From: Candidatus Poseidoniaceae archaeon
GTDB lineage: Archaea > Thermoplasmatota > Poseidoniia > Poseidoniales > Poseidoniaceae
DNA: 11,365 bases
Reading direction: 5' to 3'
NCBI GenBank assembly: GCA_022424925.1
Contig: JAKMGM010000017.1
Coordinates: 1-11,365 of the forward strand
The notes below the pieces were generated by a model. That model had not been told where the DNA came from, searched no databases, and saw only the letters and a program-made list of their open reading frames with translations. Below are positions 6,561 through 11,365 of the stretch, in pieces. A program made the position numbers and the translations under genes. Position 1 is the first letter of the stretch. Each line of letters begins with the position of its first letter.

Positions 6561-8051
6561 ATGCGCATGGACGCAGACTCCTTGCTCAACCCCGAGCGCA
6601 GAATGCTGCATCGAATGCAAGCGAAAGGCGGGCATGAATGGAGTCTTGATGACGTTCTCGAGGCGTGCGAATGGAGTGACCAAGCAGTTGCAGTCGGTGC
6701 AGGACATGGGCTATCCAACGGTGGATTTGTCACAACCAAGGAAACGAGTTCTTCCGTTATTCGTCTGGCTGCTGAAGGCATGAAGGCAAAGGAACATGGC
6801 CTGCTCGAAGCCAGGCTCTGGAACTGGATTCAAAACCACGATGAGCCAACAATGGCCAACCTCCAATCCGACTTTGAACGCCACGAGGCGGGCCCGGGAG
6901 TCGGCCTGTTGAAGCGTATTGGCGTACAGTTGAGCGAAGGTCGATTCACCGCTGAACAACCGAACCAGGTCACATCACATATCGAAGAGCGGACAGCATT
7001 CATTGAAGCCCTTCCCCAAGACAACGAAGCAGTCGATGCAACCTTACTGGAACACTTCAAATCACGGCGTGGGCTTATCGAAGCGGTGGTTACCACGACA
7101 CGCACATGGACGCTCACGCCGTTGGGGAAGTCAGTTCCCGCAGCATCGCTGGTCGAAAAGAAACTCATCAATGACATAACGACGGAACTTCTTCAATCCG
7201 ATGACTGGAAAGAAGCAGCGTATCGGCCGTTCGATGTGACGCTCGAATCATCGACACCCCGCACAGGTCGCAGCCATCCAATGCAAGCATTGATTGAACG
7301 GGTTCGAAGCATATTCTTGGAAATGGGCTTCTCGGAACTGGTCGATGACTATGTGCAGACCGCAGGGTGGAACATGGACGCCTTGTTCATCCCGCAAGAC
7401 CACCCCGCCAGAGAAATGCAAGACACGTTTTATCTCGACGAACCAAAGTCGATAGAACTCCCTACACACCTAACCGATGCATGGGGTGCAATCCATGAAC
7501 ACGGCGGAGAGACCGGCTCAGTGGGCTGGGGGGGCTCGTTTTCCGCAGAGACATCTCAAAAAGGCCTCCTCCGCACTCACACGACGGTAAACACCATCCA
7601 GTATCTTGCAAAAAATCCAACCGAAGCGTGCAGGGTTTTCTCGGTTGACCGAGTGTTCCGTAAGGAAGCAATTGACCGAACCCACCTTCCGGAGTTCCAT
7701 CAAATCGAAGGCATCATCATGGAGGAAGGGGCGAACCTGCAGATGCTCGTCACCACATTGAAAACATTCTATGCCAAAATGGGATATCCAGAAGTCCGAG
7801 TCCGACCCGCGTACTTCCCCTACACAGAACCGAGTTTGGAAATCGAAGTGAAATGGAGAGGGAAATGGTTGGAACTGGGGGGTGCAGGTATATTCAGGCC
7901 AGAAGTAACCGAACCTTTGGGAATTGCATCACCCGTTCTTGCTTGGGGAATGGGCCTTGAACGCCTTGCCATGCTCGTTCTCGGTCTTGATGACATACGA
8001 CAACTCTACATCTCCGACTTGGAATGGTTGCGTAACCAACCCGTACTGTGA
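6561..8051 (+). CDS. pheS: phenylalanine-tRNA ligase alpha subunit, archaeal/eukaryotic type
   Basis: PheS is the catalytic subunit of the cytoplasmic heterotetrameric (alpha-beta)2 enzyme that charges tRNA-Phe. At 496 residues it has the length of the archaeal/eukaryotic form. The first roughly 200 residues are a helical, winged-helix-like region thought to bind tRNA. Class II synthetase motif 1 is at about 238-256 (HPMQALIERVRSIFLEMGF), motif 2 at about 365-383 (FRKEAIDRTHLPEFHQIEG) and motif 3 at about 463-472 (GMGLERLAML, with the ATP-binding Arg). The catalytic domain also shows HTTVNTIQYL and the phenylalanine-pocket region near WLELGGAGIFRPEV. The start is ambiguous between ATGs at 6561 and 6567; GGGTGA 12 or more bases upstream is a weak ribosome site. 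The beta subunit gene pheT is not in the window, although it often follows pheS; here a DEAD-box helicase follows after 123 bases. Confidence 0.96.
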   Translation: MRMDADSLLNPERRMLHRMQAKGGHEWSLDDVLEACEWSDQAVAVGAGHGLSNGGFVTTKETSSSVIRLAAEGMKAKEHGLLEARLWNWIQNHDEPTMANLQSDFERHEAGPGVGLLKRIGVQLSEGRFTAEQPNQVTSHIEERTAFIEALPQDNEAVDATLLEHFKSRRGLIEAVVTTTRTWTLTPLGKSVPAASLVEKKLINDITTELLQSDDWKEAAYRPFDVTLESSTPRTGRSHPMQALIERVRSIFLEMGFSELVDDYVQTAGWNMDALFIPQDHPAREMQDTFYLDEPKSIELPTHLTDAWGAIHEHGGETGSVGWGGSFSAETSQKGLLRTHTTVNTIQYLAKNPTEACRVFSVDRVFRKEAIDRTHLPEFHQIEGIIMEEGANLQMLVTTLKTFYAKMGYPEVRVRPAYFPYTEPSLEIEVKWRGKWLELGGAGIFRPEVTEPLGIASPVLAWGMGLERLAMLVLGLDDIRQLYISDLEWLRNQPVL

Positions 8052-8105
8052 TGGCACTGGCACACAAGTACGTAACACGCACTGTGCTTACAATATCTTC
8101 AATCG

Positions 8106-8115
8106 GGTATTTAGG
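8106..8115 (+). promoter_or_regulatory. possible TATA element before the helicase
   Basis: GGTATTTAGG lies in the 123-base gap between pheS and the helicase. If used, transcription would begin near 8137, leaving a leader of about 40 bases that holds most of the inverted repeats described for this gap. The match is weak, and read-through from pheS is possible. Confidence 0.3.
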
Positions 8116-8134
8116 CAAAGAGCATTGAGGCCGG

Positions 8135-8161
8135 AATGAAGTGAACCCCTCACGGTTCATT
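8135..8161 (+). promoter_or_regulatory. leader inverted repeats that can form two alternative hairpins
   Basis: Just before the helicase start two overlapping pairings are visible. Hairpin A pairs 8140-8147 with 8154-8161 (core TGAACC/GGTTCA, 8 pairs including one G-U, 6-base loop). Hairpin B pairs 8135-8144 with 8150-8161 (AATGAA/TTCATT stacked on GTGA/TCAC, 2-base bulge, 5-base loop). They share the same 3' strand and cannot form together. The 3' arm ends 13 bases before the ATG at 8175. A regulatory role is inferred only. Confidence 0.4.
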
Positions 8162-8174
8162 GGATGGGATATAC

Positions 8175-9530
8175 ATGACCGACTTTCAATCACTTGGACT
8201 TTCAGAAACGCTCCTACGAGCGGTAACCTCTGAAGGCTATACTTCACCAACGCCTGTCCAAGAACAATCAATTCCTCCACTGCTCGAGGGACGAGATGTG
8301 CTCGGAGTTGCGCAAACCGGTACCGGGAAAACGGCAGCATTTGCACTACCGGTTCTGCAAATCATGGGCCGAAAAAGGCCGCAAGGTAAACGTCATATTC
8401 GTGCACTCATTCTCTCCCCAACCCGTGAGTTGGCGGCACAAATTGATGAACGGTTTGCGGCTTACAGCGAACATATGGATATCCGTCACCGAGTTATTTT
8501 TGGTGGCGTTAAGCAAAATCCTCAGGTTCGCGCACTGCAAAAGGGATTGGATATACTTGTTGCAACACCTGGCAGGCTACTCGACTTAATTGGACAAGGC
8601 TATGTTGATATCACGCAAGTTGAGTTCTTTGTTTTAGACGAAGCGGACCGAATGCTCGATATGGGCTTCATACGAGATATCGAGAAAGTTCTCAAGCTGC
8701 TGCCTAAAAAGCGTCAAAATTTACTGTTCAGCGCTACTATGCCGAAATCAATTGCGAAATTAGCTGGCTCATTTTTGAACAATGCCGTGATGGTTGATGT
8801 CAGTCCGAAAGAAATGACGGTTGACCGAATTGAACAACGAATCATGTTCTTGAGAAAAGCCGATAAGCGAAGATTACTGGTCCAACTCATCAAAGATGAA
8901 CGGGTCAAATGTGGAATTGTGTTCACTCGAACAAAACACGGAGCAAACAGGCTCGTCAAACAACTCGACCAGAGCAACATCGCTGCTGCAGCGATTCACG
9001 GAAACAAAAGCCAAGGTGCTCGAACCCGGGCACTTGCGGGATTCAAAGACGGTTCAATTCCGATTCTGGTTGCAACCGATATTGCCAGTCGAGGGATCGA
9101 TGTTGATGGAATCACGCACGTCTTCAATTATGATTTGCCCAACGAGCCAGAAAGTTACGTTCACCGCATTGGCCGAACAGCCCGCGCAGGTCGCAGCGGG
9201 ATTGCCTATGCTTTTTGCGACGATACCGAGAGCGGCTATCTTGTTGGTATCCAGCAATTGATTGGCAAGGAGATACCTGTTGAGAGTTCACACCCTTTCC
9301 ACTTCATTGGAGCCATCCCGAAACCCGGTCAAAAACCTGGTAAGATAAAGGATAAATCGGGTACAAAACAGCGACCTCGGAATCGGAAGCCAAACAACAA
9401 CCGCAATCGTCAGAACTCATCACAAAACGACAACCGTTCATCTGGTGGAGGCAACCCAAACAATCAACGGCGCCATAATCGCCCAAAGAGGAGAAACTCA
9501 GACAACCGCAGACGTGGCGATAACCGCTGA
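8175..9530 (+). CDS. DEAD-box ATP-dependent RNA helicase, RhlE-like
   Basis: A 451-residue DEAD-box RNA helicase, which uses ATP to unwind or remodel RNA, for example in ribosome assembly or RNA decay. Both RecA-like domains are complete. Seen in order: Q motif (F4 and PTPVQEQSIP, 25-34), Walker A AQTGTGKT (46-53), PTREL (82-86), GG (110-111), TPGR (131-134), DEAD (155-158), SAT (186-188), IVFTRTK (248-254), ATDIASRGIDV (300-310) and HRIGRTARAG (330-339). From about residue 385 the tail is rich in Arg, Asn, Gln, Gly and Lys, with hardly any hydrophobic residues after 400, a typical disordered RNA-binding extension. The start at 8175 is chosen because MTDFQSLGLS is the normal opening of this family. 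The RhlE-like layout suggests bacterial ancestry, which a tree would need to test. It lies downstream of pheS on the same strand, with a structured-looking leader. Confidence 0.95.
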   Translation: MTDFQSLGLSETLLRAVTSEGYTSPTPVQEQSIPPLLEGRDVLGVAQTGTGKTAAFALPVLQIMGRKRPQGKRHIRALILSPTRELAAQIDERFAAYSEHMDIRHRVIFGGVKQNPQVRALQKGLDILVATPGRLLDLIGQGYVDITQVEFFVLDEADRMLDMGFIRDIEKVLKLLPKKRQNLLFSATMPKSIAKLAGSFLNNAVMVDVSPKEMTVDRIEQRIMFLRKADKRRLLVQLIKDERVKCGIVFTRTKHGANRLVKQLDQSNIAAAAIHGNKSQGARTRALAGFKDGSIPILVATDIASRGIDVDGITHVFNYDLPNEPESYVHRIGRTARAGRSGIAYAFCDDTESGYLVGIQQLIGKEIPVESSHPFHFIGAIPKPGQKPGKIKDKSGTKQRPRNRKPNNNRNRQNSSQNDNRSSGGGNPNNQRRHNRPKRRNSDNRRRGDNR

Positions 9531-9556
9531 GAAAAACGTGAATATTGGTTCTAAGG

Positions 9557-9598
9557 GCACGAATCCTACGTCGTGCAGTCGTCGGCCAGTGAGGATTC
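9557..9598 (+). other. overlapping inverted repeats after the helicase stop
   Basis: The 150 bases between the helicase and the convergent TM2 gene hold no gene I can support. Within them, GCACGA (9557-9562) is complementary to TCGTGC (9571-9576), and GAATCCT (9561-9567) is complementary to AGGATTC (9592-9598); the two pairings exclude each other. No T-run follows, so this is not an obvious terminator. Confidence 0.3.
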
Positions 9599-9680
9599 AA
9601 TACTCAGTTGTATACACAGCACAACAGATCGTATTGGTTGCCAAGCAACAGTGCTTTTGACAGTGAAAACCACTCGAGAA

Positions 9681-9923
9681 TCACTTGCTGGTGATTGGAA
9701 TGCCGTTGGAATCCTTGAACGAACCCGTAGCGACCATGATAACGTCAATAAGGTACCAGATTCCACATCCGCCCAAGGTGATGAGTTTTAGAATTCCTGT
9801 GAGGATTTTCCCGGTGTAAAAATGGTCGACGCCCAATCCGCCAAGAAGAAGAGATAGAATCAGGAGTACTGTCCAATCTTTGTCCGAAGTCATTGCCGCT
9901 TGTTCCATGCCTTGCGCTTGCAT
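9681..9923 (-). CDS. TM2-domain membrane protein
   Basis: An 80-residue protein with a nearly complete TM2 domain: a first helix (about 17-31, TVLLILSLLLGGLGV), the signature GGLGVDHFYTGK (28-39), then TGILKLITLGGCGIWYLIDVIM as the second helix with GGCGIWYLID (51-60), and a short polar tail. TM2 proteins are small two-helix membrane proteins; their bacterial and archaeal roles are poorly known. An ATG at 9893 would give the more typical short N-terminus (MTSDKDW). The start at 9923 is preferred because a good TATA box sits 26 bases upstream, which would make this ATG the 5' end of a leaderless message. It is divergent from the DUF2752 gene and convergent with the helicase. Confidence 0.9.
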   Translation of the reverse strand: MQAQGMEQAAMTSDKDWTVLLILSLLLGGLGVDHFYTGKILTGILKLITLGGCGIWYLIDVIMVATGSFKDSNGIPITSK

Positions 9924-9943
9924 GAGGTGTACTTCGCATCGTA

Positions 9944-9954
9944 CGATATATACA
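9944..9954 (-). promoter_or_regulatory. TATA box of the TM2 gene (leaderless promoter)
   Basis: On the minus strand TGTATATATCG is centred 26 bases upstream of the ATG at 9923, the standard archaeal TATA-to-start distance, so transcription would begin at or next to the start codon. This is the clearest promoter in the window. The TATATA core is nearly palindromic, but on the plus strand it lies about 51 bases before the DUF2752 start, so it is less likely to serve that gene as a leaderless promoter. Confidence 0.6.
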
Positions 9955-9999
9955 TTGTGCCGTCAAAAAAGACATTAACCCCTCTTCGAATCGTTTGGC

Positions 10000-10398
10000 A
10001 TGAGATGGCCCAGCATCAATGCAACAGCAATCACTGCTGCTGTGACAGGTGGCGCATTGGTTGTTTCAGCCATCCTCCCTCATGGCCGAGTTGACGACAT
10101 GTCACTGTGTCCAATCTCGTACATCATCGGACATGAATGTCCATTCTGTGGAATGTCGAGAGGTTTTGTTGCACTTACACACCTCGACGTTCCAGGCGCA
10201 CTTGAGTTCAATCCGGGCTCACCGCTGATTTACGTTGCGTTTCTCTACATGTTTTGGTCGTCTTTCAAAGCCTTGATGAACGGAAAAACCATGATGCCCT
10301 CTGTTCCGAAAAAACTCTATTACGGTTGGTTGGTACCAACGCTGTTTGTGTTTTCATACATGTTTTACCTGCGTGTAGTGAAGGTATGGTGGTTGTAA
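10000..10398 (+). CDS. DUF2752-family membrane protein
   Basis: A 132-residue membrane protein matching the DUF2752 pattern: a first hydrophobic helix (about 8-26), then C37-P and H45-ECPFCGMSRGFVAL (C47, C50, R54), a short amphipathic stretch with A67 and NP (71-72), and two more helices (about 75-90 and 108-124). The CPxCGxxRG core and the following Ala and Asn-Pro are the family hallmarks. Function is unknown; the three cysteines could bind metal or form disulfides. The start ATG is the first in the frame and puts the first helix directly at the N-terminus. Gene order is notable: it is divergent from the TM2 gene with 76 bases between them. From memory, DUF2752 and TM2 or CD225/dispanin-type genes are often neighbours in bacteria; I cannot verify that here. 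No strong ribosome site is visible. Confidence 0.9.
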   Translation: MRWPSINATAITAAVTGGALVVSAILPHGRVDDMSLCPISYIIGHECPFCGMSRGFVALTHLDVPGALEFNPGSPLIYVAFLYMFWSSFKALMNGKTMMPSVPKKLYYGWLVPTLFVFSYMFYLRVVKVWWL

Positions 10399-10454
10399 AC
10401 TGCTTTGAAGTTACAGACGTATGAAGAGTTTCATAGAGCGCACCACATAGGTAC

Positions 10455-10463
10455 GATGAGGTA
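10455..10463 (+). promoter_or_regulatory. Shine-Dalgarno of the cysteine hydrolase gene
   Basis: GATGAGGTA with a GAGG core lies 7 bases before the ATG at 10469. It is one of the few convincing ribosome binding sites in the window and fixes this start. Confidence 0.55.
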
Positions 10464-10468
10464 GAACA

Positions 10469-11035
10469 ATGCCAGCCGAGTCAATCCCTGCCGCGCTTGT
10501 CCTCATTGATTGTCAAAAGGGCTTTGACGATTCCAAATGGGGCGTACGTAACAATCCACAATTCGAAGAGAATGCACGGGCATTGCTCGCTGCCTGGCGG
10601 CAAAATCACCTTCCTGTCATCCACATACGACATTCGTCAACCGAAGACGACAGTCCACTTGCACCGGACAGCCCTGGATTTGAGTACTACGCGTGGGCCG
10701 TGCCTCAGCAAGACGAAACAGAGTTCGTCAAGCATGTAAACAGTGGTTTTATCGAAACTGGCCTTGAGGCATACCTTCGCTCAATCACGCTCCAAAACCT
10801 CGTTGTATGTGGATTAACCACGAATCACTGCGTGTCGACAACCGTGCGGATGGCAGGCAACCTTGGGTTTCATGTTGAACTTGTAGCGGATGCATGTGCC
10901 ACATTCCCGAGAACATCATACAACGGAACAGTTCACGATGCAGAACTGATTCACGACACTGCATTGGCGAGCTTGCACGGTGAGTTTTGTGAAGTTCGAA
11001 CAACTCAAGATATACTGAAGCCGGATTCGGTTTGA
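10469..11035 (+). CDS. isochorismatase-like cysteine hydrolase
   Basis: A 188-residue member of the isochorismatase-like hydrolase superfamily, which includes nicotinamidase, N-carbamoylsarcosine amidase and isochorismatase. The catalytic triad is visible as D14 (ALVLIDCQKGF), K88 (FVKHVNSGF) and C121 (GLTTNHCVSTT), with the non-proline cis-peptide region just before the cysteine. It most resembles the amidase-type members with TTNHCVSTTVRMA, which act on small amide or carbamoyl compounds. A nicotinamidase metal site (D-x-H near residues 50-60) is not clear: HIRHSS is present (H52, H55) but not the usual DWH pattern, so I do not call it pncA. It is probably cytoplasmic. A good Shine-Dalgarno precedes it. 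It stands alone between the DUF2752 gene and a convergent partial gene; no pathway partner is in view. Confidence 0.92.
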   Translation: MPAESIPAALVLIDCQKGFDDSKWGVRNNPQFEENARALLAAWRQNHLPVIHIRHSSTEDDSPLAPDSPGFEYYAWAVPQQDETEFVKHVNSGFIETGLEAYLRSITLQNLVVCGLTTNHCVSTTVRMAGNLGFHVELVADACATFPRTSYNGTVHDAELIHDTALASLHGEFCEVRTTQDILKPDSV

Positions 11036-11065
11036 GTTGAAACACATTTTTGAGAGGAGCGAGGG

Positions 11066-11365
11066 TTAGTACACGCCCTGCGTCTCGTTCATAACGAGTG
11101 TTTCTGTAGCCTCATCGGTCGAGCCATACACATCCCAAGGCTTTGAGCCACGCTTTCGTAACAGTGATTTGAACATACTTTTGACGATCTTTTTTGCCGT
11201 CGAAAAAATCAGCTTGACTGACCGTACAGGGTGGAACAAAAACCACCAAGGTTTCGGCATTCCAGTAAGTGGATACTTCAGTTGAAGCATGATACCGTCT
11301 GGCACCTTTTCATTCACCCCGTACACCTGTGGACGCCTGTTTTTGGGCATGAAATACGTCCCAAA
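11066..11365 (-). CDS. C-terminal part of an unrecognised protein, 5' end outside window
   Basis: The minus-strand frame is open to the right edge, so this is probably the 3' end of a longer gene; an internal ATG at 11350 would give 94 residues. I do not recognise the family. The visible part has aromatic and proline-rich stretches (YPLTGMPKPWWFLFHP), a basic amphipathic segment with several Lys and Phe (about 44-68 from that ATG, VKLIFSTAKKIVKSMFKSLL), and an acidic, Thr-rich end. The basic amphipathic helix might lie on a membrane surface; this is inference. It converges on the cysteine hydrolase gene with only 30 bases between the two stops, where a short T-run (11045-11049) could help end the plus-strand transcript. 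Confidence 0.6.
   Translation of the reverse strand, partial: FGTYFMPKNRRPQVYGVNEKVPDGIMLQLKYPLTGMPKPWWFLFHPVRSVKLIFSTAKKIVKSMFKSLLRKRGSKPWDVYGSTDEATETLVMNETQGVY

Noticed and set aside
9637..9649. Small hairpin GTTGC-CAA-GCAAC as a terminator
   Set aside because: Only a 5-base stem followed by a run of four T at 9654-9657; too weak and common by chance to call.
10469..11035. Naming the cysteine hydrolase pncA (nicotinamidase)
   Set aside because: The triad fits the superfamily, but the usual nicotinamidase metal-binding D-x-H pattern is not seen, so a specific name is not supported.
1..11365. CRISPR array, mobile element or defence island
   Set aside because: No regularly spaced repeats, transposase, integrase, phage gene or terminal inverted repeats were seen; the gene content is mostly housekeeping.

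Overview
The window looks like a chromosomal segment of an archaeon, most likely a marine euryarchaeon of the Marine Group II / Poseidoniales type. The lineage is inferred, not proven. Pointers are an archaeal-type PheS, tRNA-Thr with the archaeal U73 discriminator, a TATA box at leaderless spacing before the TM2 gene, weak or absent Shine-Dalgarno sites at most starts, moderate GC, and a mix of archaeal housekeeping genes with bacterial-looking ones (RhlE-like DEAD helicase, VOC protein, TM2 and DUF2752 proteins). There is no transposase, integrase, phage gene, CRISPR array or defence island, and no stretch above 300 bases lacks a gene.

Layout. Positions 1-1377 (+): the 3' part of a membrane-anchored protein, then a divergent tatC. 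Positions 1355-4681 (-): a co-directional run read right to left as tRNA-Thr(UGU), VOC/glyoxalase-fold protein, folD, a two-helix membrane protein with a long disordered tail, and a PHP phosphoesterase. The PHP stop overlaps the tatC 3' end tail to tail. Positions 4736-9530 (+): class I aminotransferase, a small membrane zinc-ribbon protein coupled to it, pheS, and a DEAD-box RNA helicase with a structured-looking leader. Positions 9681-10398: a divergent pair, TM2 protein (-) and DUF2752 protein (+), sharing a 76-base promoter region. Positions 10469-11035 (+): isochorismatase-like cysteine hydrolase. Positions 11066-11365 (-): the 3' part of an unrecognised gene that runs off the window.

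The content is mainly housekeeping: protein export (tatC), one-carbon folate metabolism (folD), amino-acid metabolism (aminotransferase), translation (tRNA-Thr, pheS) and RNA remodelling (helicase). I see no clearly new multi-gene system. The items most worth a second look are two mutually exclusive hairpins in the helicase leader, a duplicated PNLDDLF motif ending an otherwise disordered membrane-protein tail, the divergent TM2/DUF2752 pair, and the atypical first half of TatC.
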